Assembly (NCBI GenBank): GCA_017416465.1
Contig: JAFQCK010000068.1
Coordinates: 1-64,000, forward strand
Direction of reading: 5' to 3'
Origin: Lachnospiraceae bacterium
GTDB lineage: Bacteria; Bacillota; Clostridia; Lachnospirales; Lachnospiraceae
DNA: 64,000 nt
Part shown: positions 15,603 to 25,182 of the stretch, piece after piece
Position numbering within the stretch: position 1 is the first letter of the stretch
Layout: each line of letters opens with the position of its first letter
Program-made: the position numbers and the translations under genes
The notes under the pieces: model-generated
What the model saw: only the letters and a program-made list of their open reading frames with translations
Database searches by the model: none
What the model was told of the DNA's origin: nothing

Positions 15603-16894
15603 ATAATCTTTTGGACATAACGAATGTTGTGAGTGTTATTTTTGAGATTTTAATAGCATTAAGTTTTTTTGAAATGATATCAAATAGAAAGTCAATTCCT
15701 AAATATATTGAAATAATAATTATCTTGGTTTTTATGTTTGTTCAGAGTATTATTATTGTTAATGTAAAGGAACAGGTGATAGTTACTTCAACATTTTTTA
15801 TAATGGTATTAGCAATATCTATGTTGTATAAACTTTCAATGTTTAAAAGAATTATTTTTTCGATAGTATTTATGCTTTTTTTTATGCTGTCTGAAATGGT
15901 AGTAGGATTAATACTTACTATGTTTTTACAAATACCAATAGAAAATCTTAGTAAAGAGATATTATACTATATACAAGGAGCATTAGTATCCAAACTTTTA
16001 ATGTTTGCGATAATTAAATTTGTTGGCTTTTTTAGTGTTAAATCAGAGTCTAAAGTTTTGAAATATGTTTACATACCATTTGCGGCGTTACCAATATCAA
16101 CTTTTTTGGTTGTATATATTATAACAGAGTATACTTATAAATCAGAAGATGAGAAACTATTAACTATGTCAGTTGTAGCTTCTATATTTTTGATAGTTGC
16201 TAATGTGTTAGTATTTTATCTTTTTGAATATCAGTTAAAAATTACAGAAATTCAGAAAGAAGAGCAGATGCTAAAACATCAGTTGGAGATTAAAGCACAA
16301 TATTATAAGGAATTATCTCGTAGACAGCAAATTACAAATAAGACAATGCATGATTTGAAAAATCAGTTATTTGCTCTTCATGAGATATACAAGAATAATC
16401 CTAAAGAAGGTATGGAAAAAATTGAAGTTATATGTGCAGATATTTTATCAGCATATACTTTAAAATTTACAGGTATTGAATCAATTGATGCTTTAATTAC
16501 TTCTAAGTTGTTGATAATGAAAGAAAATAATATAAAATTCTTCAATAATATATATATTTCTAAGGATTATAATGTTGACATAATGGATATGTGTATTTTG
16601 CTTGGGAATTTGCTAGACAACGCGATTGAAGCTAATAATGAAGTTAATGAGGAAAATAGATTTGTAAATCTTTTGATATTACAACAGAGGGATTATGTGA
16701 GTATTAATATTAGTAATCCTACCGGTAAAAAATTTAATTTAAATAAAGGAATGACAAGTACAAAGAAACATAAAGAACTACATGGATTTGGTTTAAAAAG
16801 TGTTAATGAGATAGTTGGTAAATATGATGGAAATTGTATTTTAAAACAGGAAGATGGAAATTTTGAAGTATTAATTATGTTAAAAGATAAGTAA
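15599..16894 (+). CDS. AgrC-like sensor histidine kinase (GHKL)
   Basis: A 431-residue protein with six or so N-terminal membrane helices (residues 5-215), a short coiled linker, the HPK10-type H-box MHDLKNQLFAL (about 252), N-box LGNLLDNAIEANNE and the G-box HGFGLKSVNEIVGKY. This is the layout of peptide-pheromone sensors such as AgrC. No agrB or agrD gene is visible nearby, so the signal may come from elsewhere or has been lost. Confidence 0.9.
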   Translation: MNNLLDITNVVSVIFEILIALSFFEMISNRKSIPKYIEIIIILVFMFVQSIIIVNVKEQVIVTSTFFIMVLAISMLYKLSMFKRIIFSIVFMLFFMLSEMVVGLILTMFLQIPIENLSKEILYYIQGALVSKLLMFAIIKFVGFFSVKSESKVLKYVYIPFAALPISTFLVVYIITEYTYKSEDEKLLTMSVVASIFLIVANVLVFYLFEYQLKITEIQKEEQMLKHQLEIKAQYYKELSRRQQITNKTMHDLKNQLFALHEIYKNNPKEGMEKIEVICADILSAYTLKFTGIESIDALITSKLLIMKENNIKFFNNIYISKDYNVDIMDMCILLGNLLDNAIEANNEVNEENRFVNLLILQQRDYVSINISNPTGKKFNLNKGMTSTKKHKELHGFGLKSVNEIVGKYDGNCILKQEDGNFEVLIMLKDK

Positions 16895-16895
16895 A

Positions 16896-16931
16896 AATGT
16901 CGAAGTTGCAGAAATAAATGTCGTTTTTGCA
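16896..16931 (+). promoter_or_regulatory. Candidate LytTR/AgrA operator: direct repeats 21 bp apart
   Basis: AATGTCGAAGTTGCA (16896-16910) and AATGTCGTTTTTGCA (16917-16931) start exactly 21 bp apart, two helical turns, as in AgrA/ComE-type sites. A weak promoter TTGATT-N17-TAGTTT follows. It lies directly after the kinase gene; the target transcript would run toward the toxin segment. Confidence 0.5.
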
Positions 16932-17047
16932 TGTGGGGTTGATTATTAAGATAAATAATGATAGTTTTGTAGATGGGCATCGAGTGTGAAAACTAGAGTT
17001 ATTTATATTAATATGTAGTTTTAGGGGAAATCATTTGATGTTTATAT

Positions 17048-17093
17048 AAAAAGCAGAATGAGTGAGTTGAGATTCACTTCATTCTGCTTTTTT
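17048..17093 (+). terminator. Hairpin terminator, copy A of the segment-boundary repeat
   Basis: AAAAAGCAGAATGA pairs with TCATTCTGCTTTTT, with an inner GTGA/TCAC stem and a T run. It shares sequence beyond the stem with copies at 18490 and 20068. Confidence 0.75.
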
Positions 17094-17100
17094 GTATTAA

Positions 17101-18456
17101 AAGTTCTGCAAGAGTAAATATGCTTGCATAAAGTTTATTTTAAATGATGGTGCAGATGGTCTTGTGGAAGATGTAAGATTTAATAAACCTGCAAAAGATG
17201 GCGAAGAATTTACTGATGAAGGAATATATACAATTACTGCAAGTAATAGATATACTAAGACAACTACTCAGAAGATTATTTATGTTGGAACAAATGATAT
17301 TTTGAAGGCATATGCGACAACCGGTTTGTCAATTAATGAAATCAAGAAAGCAGTAAATGGGGGTGCGACAATAGATGAAAAGGGATTTATAACATTGGCT
17401 AATAAGGAAGTAATTTCTTCGAAAGAGAATAATGTTAGTGAATATATTTCATTAGAAAAAGAAAGTATTAATGATAATGTAGAGACAGATATTGAAGAAA
17501 AAGATAAAACTGTAAATAGAAAATATATAGTTAAGGTTGTAGTAGCAATAATTATAGGTGTAGTAGCAGTTGTTTTAATTATAAGATGTAAAAGAGCTAA
17601 TAATAAAACATCAAATGACGAAATTGCTAGTAAAAATCAACAATTATCAATTGTATTTTTTGGATATACATTACAAGATATTGAAATGGCTTTCAATGAT
17701 GTAAAATATGTTTTTTCACTTGGAGAAGATGGAAGTACAATTGTTAGAGAAAGTGAATTATATGATGATACATTTGACAAAGTTATTAAAAATGTGTTAG
17801 TTGGTTCAGGGGTTATAGTTGTATGCGTTACAGTGTCTGCAGTTACAGCAGGAACAGCACCGGCAATAAGTATGATTTTTGCAGTATCAGCAAAGACAGC
17901 AACAGAATGTGCAGTATCAGGAGCGGTAATAAGTGGAGCAACTACTGTTGCTGTAAATGGAGTGCAAACAGGAGATTGGGATGAAGCATTAAAAGAGGGA
18001 GTTGTTGCAGCGAGTGAAGAATTTAAATGGGGCGCAATTGGAGGTGCAATTGGAGGAGGAGTGTTTGAAGCGGTTTCTTTAAAAGGAGCAACACTTAATG
18101 GATTGACTCCAACTAATGTAAATGGTAAGTCTACATTGATTAGAGATATAGATTTAGATTTTAAAAGTGAATTAGATGGAAAAACTGTTACTAATTTGGA
18201 GAGAATGAAAAAAGGAAGAGCAGCTGTAGATCCTTTAACGGGAAAACCATATGAATTGCATCATATGGGACAAGAAGCTGATTCTCCGTTAGCAATTCTT
18301 ACTCATACTGAACATATGGAAAATGGAAATAATCCAATACTTCATAATATAAAAAATAAAGAGGGAGAAGGAGTGCATTGTTTAATATCCGATTCAGTAT
18401 GGGGGAAACAAAGAGCTGATTATTGGAAGGAACTTGCAGAATTTTTGGAAAAATAA
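17101..18456 (+). pseudogene. 5'-truncated polymorphic toxin with C-terminal LHH nuclease domain
   Basis: The frame opens at 17101, right after terminator copy A. The first possible start is GTG 17164, with no ribosome site, so the 5' end of a longer gene seems to be missing. The remaining protein (430 residues from GTG) has an Ig-like fragment (EGIYTITASNRYTK), a membrane helix (about 125-142), a hydrophobic Gly/Ala-rich stretch (about 220-300) and a C-terminal domain with KGRAAVDPLTGKPYELHHMG, HTEHM and the closing WGKQRADYWKE. That matches the LHH branch of HNH-superfamily toxin nucleases. The nuclease residues look intact. It is probably a silent or displaced toxin tip; an intact gene with an unseen start is the alternative. 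Confidence 0.6.
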
Positions 18457-18489
18457 TATTAAGTAATGCTAGATATATTTTTTTTTTAG

Positions 18490-18527
18490 AAAACAGAATG
18501 ATTTGATTTGTGTCATTCTGTTTTTTT
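18490..18527 (+). terminator. Hairpin terminator, copy B
   Basis: AAAACAGAATGA pairs with TCATTCTGTTTT, followed by more T. It ends the toxin frame and is related to copies A and C. Confidence 0.75.
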
Positions 18528-18566
18528 GTGTTAAAAAATAAAAATGATAAAAAATACAAAAAGAGA

Positions 18567-18595
18567 TTGCAATATTCGTCAAAATATGATATTAT
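18567..18595 (+). promoter_or_regulatory. Sigma-A promoter for the downstream small genes
   Basis: TTGCAA, 17-bp spacer, TATTAT. It gives the possible immunity genes their own transcription, independent of the toxin frame. Confidence 0.6.
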
Positions 18596-18642
18596 ACGTA
18601 ATATGAAAGCTTGGTATATATGATTAGTAAGGAAGGGGATAA

Positions 18643-19122
18643 ATGGTTAAAATACTTAGAAAACTTGGTTATTACATAGGTGATGAAAACGGTCGGAATA
18701 ATTTTAAAGCTAATATTTTGGATACTATACTATTTACAACATATTTTATTATTTCCTTAATTAATTCATTAAAAGTAAATCCTTCTGTTTTTGTAATAAT
18801 ATTAAATATAATATCTATGGGAAGAATAATTATAAAAAATTATCTTGAACAGTATAGGATTGTTTCGAAGTCAATTGAAGATGAGAGATATCTATCTGCT
18901 AATATAACGAAAGTTCATTTTTTAAAGATTTCGTTTGAAGTATCATCATTGATTTTTTTGATATTTTTTATTTTTTGGAATCTTTATTATGATAATGTTT
19001 ATAGCATGGTTGTTTTTCTTATGATAGTTGTTCTTGTATTTACATGGTTGGAAAATATTTTATCTACAATTGAATGGTTATATGATGCGAAACCAATTGC
19101 TTTGTTGTTAAATAAAGAATAG
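18643..19122 (+). CDS. Membrane protein of unknown function, possible immunity protein
   Basis: A 159-residue protein with about four hydrophobic helices (residues 25-45, 48-65, 95-115, 117-135) and no recognised family. AAGGGGAT precedes ATG. It is first of three genes downstream of the truncated toxin. Membrane immunity proteins usually face membrane-active toxins rather than nucleases, so it may belong to a lost toxin or have another role. Confidence 0.55.
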   Translation: MVKILRKLGYYIGDENGRNNFKANILDTILFTTYFIISLINSLKVNPSVFVIILNIISMGRIIIKNYLEQYRIVSKSIEDERYLSANITKVHFLKISFEVSSLIFLIFFIFWNLYYDNVYSMVVFLMIVVLVFTWLENILSTIEWLYDAKPIALLLNKE

Positions 19123-19136
19123 AGAGGAGGATTTTT

Positions 19137-19403
19137 ATGTATGTATTATATATTATTTGTGGAAGTATAAGTATATGTGTTTATTTGATAATTTGGTATG
19201 AATCATATAAAAATTTTAAATTATTACATGAAAGATGTATTAGAAGTAAAATACTTGTTTGGTTACCTGAGTGTGAGAAAAATATAATAAGATCAAAAGA
19301 TTTTTTTTATATGAAAAATGACGGTACTAATCCATGTACAGAATTCAAGAGTATTGAATATGTTGATTATATTGAGAATTGCAGTATTTTTATGGAGAGA
19401 TAA
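19137..19403 (+). CDS. Small membrane-anchored protein, unknown function
   Basis: An 88-residue protein with an N-terminal helix (3-22) and a polar remainder. It has a strong AGAGGAGG ribosome site and a 14-base gap after the previous gene. No family recognised. Confidence 0.5.
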   Translation: MYVLYIICGSISICVYLIIWYESYKNFKLLHERCIRSKILVWLPECEKNIIRSKDFFYMKNDGTNPCTEFKSIEYVDYIENCSIFMER

Positions 19404-19405
19404 TT

Positions 19406-19954
19406 ATGAGACAAATGGTAGAAAAAATATGGGAGTTATTAGAATGCAATATTAAAGAAATGAATAAAAAATCACAAGATGTAATTCTTAATTATGAGGC
19501 GCATGATAGATTTTATGATTATTTTAAGGAATTATATGCTGAAATTAAAAAGAATTATATGAAAAATGAAGTTAAGAATCTTGATAGACATAAAGTTTCC
19601 GGAATTATTATAGTCACGATAATAAAATCAGATGTAATTCAATATAAAGGCAAAATGGAAGAAAATTATATATTTTTCGGAAAATATGTAATTGCTACAT
19701 CTGTTGCTATTACGTATATGCAAGATAGATTGAATGAAAAAATATTAGATAAGGGCGAGAAAATTATATATAAATTAAAATTTCCAAAAAATTTATCTTA
19801 TGAATATTCATACTTTGAAATGTTTTGTAGAAATCTCTATTTTGCAGATATTAATAATAAATGGGGACTTAATCCCTTGGATATAGCAGAAAAATTGTTT
19901 TTATTAGAATATATATCATTGATAGAAGATGGAAAAGAGAATATGTTGGTCTAA
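19406..19954 (+). CDS. Hypothetical soluble protein, possible immunity protein
   Basis: A 182-residue protein from ATG 19406 (GAGAGAT upstream); a TTG at 19379 is less likely. It is mostly helical and charged, without membrane segments. No family recognised. As a soluble cytoplasmic protein in the toxin locus it is the best candidate to neutralise an LHH nuclease, but this is inferred from position only. Confidence 0.5.
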   Translation: MRQMVEKIWELLECNIKEMNKKSQDVILNYEAHDRFYDYFKELYAEIKKNYMKNEVKNLDRHKVSGIIIVTIIKSDVIQYKGKMEENYIFFGKYVIATSVAITYMQDRLNEKILDKGEKIIYKLKFPKNLSYEYSYFEMFCRNLYFADINNKWGLNPLDIAEKLFLLEYISLIEDGKENMLV

Positions 19955-20045
19955 TGAAATACAGGAAGGAAAAACCAGTACGATTGATGAAGTAAGAGAA
20001 AAATTAATTCAGATAAGAAAAGAATGTAACAAAATAACAACGTAA
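19929..20045 (+). pseudogene. 38-codon orf, possible antitoxin-type gene remnant
   Basis: It overlaps the end of the previous gene in another frame. The peptide (SNEIQEGKTSTIDEVREKL region) resembles C-terminal ends of small type II antitoxins. The weak ribosome site and short length make a remnant more likely than a working gene. Confidence 0.25.
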
Positions 20046-20067
20046 GGTGTATTGTAGTATATATATT

Positions 20068-20111
20068 AAAAAGCAGAATGAGTGAATTAAGTTTACGTCA
20101 TTCTGCTTTTT
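20068..20111 (+). terminator. Hairpin terminator, copy C
   Basis: It shares AAAAAGCAGAATGAGTGA with copy A and pairs with TCATTCTGCTTTTT. It closes the toxin/immunity segment. The rest of 20046-20277 is AT-rich spacer with the next promoter. Confidence 0.75.
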
Positions 20112-20153
20112 GTGTCTAAAAAGTGAAATCTTTTTAAACCTTACCAAAAAAGT

Positions 20154-20181
20154 TTGTATTCTTCTAAAAGAGTGGTATAAT
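20154..20181 (+). promoter_or_regulatory. Promoter for the cupin gene
   Basis: TTGTAT, 16-bp spacer, TATAAT, about 95 bases before the start codon. Confidence 0.5.
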
Positions 20182-20277
20182 TTTTTGTTAGTAGAAAGTA
20201 TTACAACTGAAACAATTTATATAATCCTACATATATTGTTAGTAAATTAAATAAGACAATTTTATAAAAGGAGTTTT

Positions 20278-20706
20278 ATGAGTTGTAGTTGTAATTCTTA
20301 TACAACAGATAATGGTGCTAATCCTTATGTAACAAATGTTGAGAAGATGACTTTGCAAAATCTTAATTTTCGTACAGCGATATGGACAGGATGCAATATG
20401 CAAATGACTCTTATGTGTGTTCCTAAGGATGAGGAAATAGGACTTGAAATACATCCAAATACAGACCAGTTTATAAGGGTTGAACAGGGGAATGCAGTAG
20501 TTAGAATTGGAAAATATAAAAATAGAGTGGATTTTCAGCAAAAAATGTGCAAAGGTGAAGCGGTTTTTATACCAGCAAGAATGTGGCATAATGTGATTAA
20601 TATTGGTATGAATCCGTTAAAAGTATCTGTAATTTATGCACCACCTAATCATCCTAAAGGAACTGTGCATCATACAAAAATGGAAGCTGAGATGGAAGAA
20701 TATTGA
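20278..20706 (+). CDS. Cupin-domain protein
   Basis: A 142-residue single cupin (about 30-125). Metal-ligand-like motifs are HPNTDQFIRVEQG in the first half and GEAVFIPARMWHNVIN in the second. Start ATG follows AAAAGGAG. It belongs to the small stand-alone cupins, often annotated as mannose-6-phosphate isomerase-like; the substrate is unknown. N-terminal SCSCNS may bind metal. Confidence 0.8.
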   Translation: MSCSCNSYTTDNGANPYVTNVEKMTLQNLNFRTAIWTGCNMQMTLMCVPKDEEIGLEIHPNTDQFIRVEQGNAVVRIGKYKNRVDFQQKMCKGEAVFIPARMWHNVINIGMNPLKVSVIYAPPNHPKGTVHHTKMEAEMEEY

Positions 20707-20777
20707 GAGATAAAAAATCAGTTATTTAGAATTTATCAACGACTGATTGGGTAAGTTTTTAAAGGAGAATATAGTTA

Positions 20778-21482
20778 ATGAACGATAGAGTAGAAATTTT
20801 TTTGGATAAATACAAACAATTAGAAAATATAACTAAGATTGAATATAATCTGGATGAAAGGGATTCTGCAATTTATTTTTTAATGCAGAAAAAGTCTTTT
20901 AGAAATATAAAAAATGAATTGGATTTATGTAGAGAAACAAGAAACCTTCTTTCGCATAATCCTAGAATTAACAGTAAATATGCGGTTGAGCCAAGTGTTG
21001 AGTTGATTGAGTTATTAGACAAACTGATAGAGAAAATAAAGAATCCACTTAGAGCTAGTGATATAATGGTTAAAAGGGAAGATTTAAAATGGAGGAAACT
21101 GGAAGATTTTGTTAGAGAAACAATGATTTTGATGAATAAAGAAGCATACAACCATATTCCGATTATGGATGATAATGTTTTAGTTGGAGTATTTAGTCCT
21201 AATACTGTATTTTCAATGCAGGTTGATAAAGGTTTTACAGGAATTGATGAAAAATTACAATTTAAAGATATCAAAAGATTTATAGATTTTAAGGCGGATA
21301 GAACGCAATCATATAGATTTATACCACAAGATATGCTTGTTAGCGATATTGGAGAAATATTTAGTAAAGCCTCGGATAAAAATGATAGAATTGGAATGAT
21401 TTTTGTTACTCATAATGGAAAAGAAAAGGAAAAAATATTGGGAATAATAACGGCTTGGGATGTTGCATCAGAGGTAGATTAA
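20778..21482 (+). CDS. CBS-domain protein
   Basis: A 234-residue protein. Residues 1-90 are helical, with ETRNLLSHNPRI resembling an RN-rich HEPN-like helix. Residues 92-230 form a CBS pair (ASDIMVKREDLKW, YNHIPIMDDNVLVGVFS, and a second half ending KEKILGIITAWDV). CBS pairs sense adenine nucleotides. No effector domain is attached, so the output is unknown. AAAGGAG precedes ATG. Confidence 0.7.
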   Translation: MNDRVEIFLDKYKQLENITKIEYNLDERDSAIYFLMQKKSFRNIKNELDLCRETRNLLSHNPRINSKYAVEPSVELIELLDKLIEKIKNPLRASDIMVKREDLKWRKLEDFVRETMILMNKEAYNHIPIMDDNVLVGVFSPNTVFSMQVDKGFTGIDEKLQFKDIKRFIDFKADRTQSYRFIPQDMLVSDIGEIFSKASDKNDRIGMIFVTHNGKEKEKILGIITAWDVASEVD

Positions 21483-21532
21483 ATGAGTTAAAAGTTTTTG
21501 GTGATAAATTGCTTCAATATGAAAGGATTAAA

Positions 21533-23254
21533 ATGAACAAGTGGAAAAAATTAATATCATACTATAAACCATATAAGGGTGTATTCTTTGCAGACTTATT
21601 TTTTGCATTTGTATCTGCGGGAATAGCTCTTATAATTCCGATAATAACGAGATATATAACAGGAACGGTTATTTATTTTGAAAAAGATAAAGCAATAGAT
21701 GTAATTGGAGAATTGGCAATACTGCTTATGATTTTGATAATCATTGCGGTGATAAGTAATTTCTTTATAACTTATTGTGGTCATATGATGGGAGCGAGAA
21801 TGGAGGCAAATATGAGAAAAGAGATATTTTCTCATTATCAAAAGCTTTCATTTTCGTTCTATGATAATGAAAAAGTCGGACAACTTATGTCAAGGATAAC
21901 AAGCGATTTGTTCGATATATCGGAGCTTCTTCATCATGGACCTGAAGATATCATAATTTCAATTGTAAAGATTGTAGGTTCTTTTACGATTTTATTATGT
22001 ATAAATGTAAAACTTGCATTTTTAGCATGTGCAGTTATTCCGGTTATGCTTTTATATGCGCTCGTTTTAAATAGAAAAATGAAGAAAGCATTTAAAAGAA
22101 ACAGGGTAAAGTTGGCAGAAATTAATTCACAGATTGAAGACAATCTTTCGGGAATAAGAGTTGTAAAATCATTTGCTAACGAAGAAATTGAAGAGGGTAA
22201 GTTTGATGTTGGGAATCAGGGATTTTTAGATAGCAAGCAAAACAGTTACAGATATATGGGAACATATCATTCGGGTTTATCAGCATTTACTAATCTTATA
22301 ACTGTTATTGTGGTTACTTCCGGGGCAGTGTTAATTACAAAAGGGCAGGTTAACATTGCAGATTTGCTTGCATTTTTATTATATGTGAATAATTTTATTG
22401 AACCGGTAAATAAGTTGGTAAATTTTACGGAGCAGTTCCAAAATGGTATAACAGGATTTGAGAGATTTTTGGAAATTATTTCAATAAAACCAGAGATAAC
22501 GGATGATGAGGCAAAATATGAGCCGGAAGTCTTAAAGGGCGAAATTGAATTTGAAAATGTATCATTTAAGTATTCAGATTCTAATGAAAATGTACTAAGT
22601 AATGTAAATTTAAAGGTTAAAGAGGGAGAATATATTGCATTAGTTGGATTTTCGGGAGCAGGAAAGACAACACTTTGCAGTTTGATTCCAAGATTTTATG
22701 AAGCATCATCAGGTAGCATTAAAATAGATGGAATGAATATTAAAAATATCAGATTAAAGAATCTGAGAAATAATATAGGAATTGTTCAGCAGGATATATA
22801 TCTTTTTGCAGGTTCAGTGTATGAAAATATTTTATATGGAAAGCCTAATGCTACTAAAGATGAAGTTATAGAAGCGGCCAAGAGGGCAAATGCACATGAA
22901 TTTATAATGGAATTGCCGGATGGTTATGATACTTATATAGGACAACGTGGCGTTAAATTATCTGGTGGGCAAAAGCAAAGATTATCTATTGCAAGAGTAT
23001 TTTTGAAAAATCCACCTATACTTATTTTTGATGAAGCAACATCGGCACTTGATAATGAAAGTGAAAGAGTAGTTCAGGAATCACTTGAAACACTTGCTAA
23101 GAATAGAACAACATTTGTAATTGCACATAGATTATCAACTATTAGAAATGCAGAAAAGATAATAGTACTTACTGAGAATGGAATAGAAGAAGAAGGAAAA
23201 CATGGTGAATTGATAGAGAAAAAAGGCATTTATTATCAGTTGTACAATATGTAG
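21533..23254 (+). CDS. ABC exporter (fused permease and ATPase)
   Basis: A 573-residue protein from ATG 21533 (GAAAGGAT upstream); a longer reading from 21455 lacks a ribosome site. Six membrane helices occupy about 20-300. The ATPase domain has Walker A GFSGAGKTT, signature LSGGQKQRLS and Walker B ILIFDEATSALD. It belongs to the MsbA/LmrA-like exporters. The substrate is not apparent; the next gene encodes an extracytoplasmic lipoprotein but is set apart by a hairpin. Confidence 0.85.
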   Translation: MNKWKKLISYYKPYKGVFFADLFFAFVSAGIALIIPIITRYITGTVIYFEKDKAIDVIGELAILLMILIIIAVISNFFITYCGHMMGARMEANMRKEIFSHYQKLSFSFYDNEKVGQLMSRITSDLFDISELLHHGPEDIIISIVKIVGSFTILLCINVKLAFLACAVIPVMLLYALVLNRKMKKAFKRNRVKLAEINSQIEDNLSGIRVVKSFANEEIEEGKFDVGNQGFLDSKQNSYRYMGTYHSGLSAFTNLITVIVVTSGAVLITKGQVNIADLLAFLLYVNNFIEPVNKLVNFTEQFQNGITGFERFLEIISIKPEITDDEAKYEPEVLKGEIEFENVSFKYSDSNENVLSNVNLKVKEGEYIALVGFSGAGKTTLCSLIPRFYEASSGSIKIDGMNIKNIRLKNLRNNIGIVQQDIYLFAGSVYENILYGKPNATKDEVIEAAKRANAHEFIMELPDGYDTYIGQRGVKLSGGQKQRLSIARVFLKNPPILIFDEATSALDNESERVVQESLETLAKNRTTFVIAHRLSTIRNAEKIIVLTENGIEEEGKHGELIEKKGIYYQLYNM

Positions 23255-23278
23255 ATAGTCAATTATTAACCTCTTATT

Positions 23279-23319
23279 AATAGCACTTTGTGCATGCTCT
23301 CACTCCACAAAGTGCTATT
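23279..23319. repeat. 14-bp perfect inverted repeat
   Basis: AATAGCACTTTGTG (23279-23292) pairs fully with CACAAAGTGCTATT (23306-23319). It is followed by AAAGAGAG, not a T run, so it is a weak terminator at best; an operator or mRNA stabiliser is possible. Confidence 0.5.
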
Positions 23320-23369
23320 AAAGAGAGTTTAGCAATTACACAATTACATATACAAAAATGGAGGTTTTT

Positions 23370-25007
23370 ATGAAGAAGAGAATTGGTAAAAAGAATATAA
23401 AACAGTTAGTTGGAAAAGTATTAGTTATAGCACTTGCGCTTGGATTAATGGGATGCTCGGATAAAAAGGATTCAAAGAAGGAAACAAATGTGCCGGAAAC
23501 TCCTATAGTCAATGAAATGCCTAATGATTTTCCAGGCGGAAATCCAAATCTTCCGGGTGGAAACCCTAATAATCAGGGAACAACTGCTACCATAAATTAT
23601 AGTAGTCTTGATGGTTCTGCTATGTTTAAAGATAGAGATTTGGAAAGTGAATACAGTAGAGATGGTGCAGTTAATATTACTTTGAAAGAAAATGATATTA
23701 GTACAAGTTCAGACGTTGTTGCCATTTCTGATAATAAAGTTATTATAAGTGCTGAAGGAACATACATTGTTAAAGGTGATTTGAACGATGGACAGATTGT
23801 AGTTGAAGCAGATAAGACTGCTAAGATTAGAATTGTTTTTGAAGGAGTAAATATTAGTAATTCCGGAACTTCGCCACTGTTTATTAAACAGGCAGATAAA
23901 GTGTTTTTAACGATTGCAGAGGGGACTGATAATTCCCTTATAACAAAAGGCGAGTTTATAGAAACTGAAGATGGAATTGACGCGACATTGTTTTCTAAAG
24001 AGGACCTTACAATTAATGGAAGTGGAAGTTTGAAAATTGAATGTGAAAGTGGTATGGGAATAGCTTCAAAAGACGATTTGGTAATTGTAGAAAGTAATGT
24101 TCAGATAAATGCAGGTTCACATGGACTTGATTCAAATGACAGTATCAGATTAAAGGATTGTAATTTGAATATTAAGTCAGGAAAAGATGGTTTACATTCG
24201 GAAAATAATGATGATACGTCTCTTGGATATATTTATATAGCAAGTGGTGATATAAATATTAATGCGGAAGATGACGGAATTACAGCATTATCTAATCTTG
24301 TTATAGATGGAGGAAATATAAATATTGAAAGAAGTAATGAAGGCTTAGAGGGGGCAATTGTAGAAATTAATGGTGGAACAGTAAATTTAAAAGCGGATGA
24401 TGATGGAATAAATGCTACTTCACCTGATACTGATGAGGAAGATTTTTTTGGCGGCAGAGAAGATATGATGGGAGATTCAAGTCTCTATATAAGAATTAGT
24501 GGTGGTGTTACACATATAAATGCAGGTGGAGATGGAATTGATTCAAATGGAAATATATTTGTTACAGGTGGAGAAACATATGTAGCAGGACCTGAGAATA
24601 ATGGAAATGGAGCGCTTGATTATGCTATGGAAGCACACATAACAGGAGGAATATTCGTTGCAACCGGCGCTAGTGGAATGGCACAGAATTTTACTTATGC
24701 CGAAAATCAAGGAGCAATATTAGTAAACATTCAGGCAATGACAAATGAAAAAACGGTATTAAAAGATAGTGAAGGAAATGATGTGTTGGTATTCGAACCT
24801 GACAAATCATATAATTCGGCACTTATAAGCTGTCCGGAAATTGTGGATGGAAAGTCATATAAAGTTGATATAGGTGGAAATGAAACTGAAGTTACTATGA
24901 GTGGACTTATATATGGAAATTCAGGAATGGGCGGTATGCATGGTGGAATGCCGGGAGGCAGACCGGGAGGAAGACCTGATGGAATGGGACCGGATATGAT
25001 GAGATAG
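23370..25007 (+). CDS. DUF4353-type (carbohydrate-binding-annotated) lipoprotein
   Basis: The start is ATG 23370: the upstream ATGGAGG contains the ribosome site. The 545-residue product has a lipobox at LMGC (Cys about 28), a short Pro/Gly/Asn linker, and then repeating short beta elements of a right-handed helix (SNDSIRLKDCNLNIKSGKDGLHSEN, DDGINATSPD, GGDGIDSNG patterns, about 90-470). This matches DUF4353, annotated as carbohydrate-binding. The tail is Gly/Met/Pro-rich (GGMHGGMPGG and so on). It acts on the outer face of the membrane; its ligand is unknown. Confidence 0.75.
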   Translation: MKKRIGKKNIKQLVGKVLVIALALGLMGCSDKKDSKKETNVPETPIVNEMPNDFPGGNPNLPGGNPNNQGTTATINYSSLDGSAMFKDRDLESEYSRDGAVNITLKENDISTSSDVVAISDNKVIISAEGTYIVKGDLNDGQIVVEADKTAKIRIVFEGVNISNSGTSPLFIKQADKVFLTIAEGTDNSLITKGEFIETEDGIDATLFSKEDLTINGSGSLKIECESGMGIASKDDLVIVESNVQINAGSHGLDSNDSIRLKDCNLNIKSGKDGLHSENNDDTSLGYIYIASGDININAEDDGITALSNLVIDGGNINIERSNEGLEGAIVEINGGTVNLKADDDGINATSPDTDEEDFFGGREDMMGDSSLYIRISGGVTHINAGGDGIDSNGNIFVTGGETYVAGPENNGNGALDYAMEAHITGGIFVATGASGMAQNFTYAENQGAILVNIQAMTNEKTVLKDSEGNDVLVFEPDKSYNSALISCPEIVDGKSYKVDIGGNETEVTMSGLIYGNSGMGGMHGGMPGGRPGGRPDGMGPDMMR

Positions 25008-25094
25008 ATTTTAGGGAGAAACAAGATGTAATGATAAAATGCTTGAAAATATATTAATAGTATGTGAATAAAGCTGAAATATAGGCATTTTTCA

Positions 25095-25123
25095 TTGACG
25101 AAGTTCTATCAAAAAAGTATAAT
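25095..25123 (+). promoter_or_regulatory. Sigma-A promoter of the pilus genes
   Basis: TTGACG, 17-bp spacer, TATAAT, about 60 bases before the tip pilin gene. Confidence 0.7.
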
Positions 25124-25182
25124 AGTAATAATATGCAACTATATATTTTAAAATGAAGATGCTTAAAAAGGAATGATAAGAT

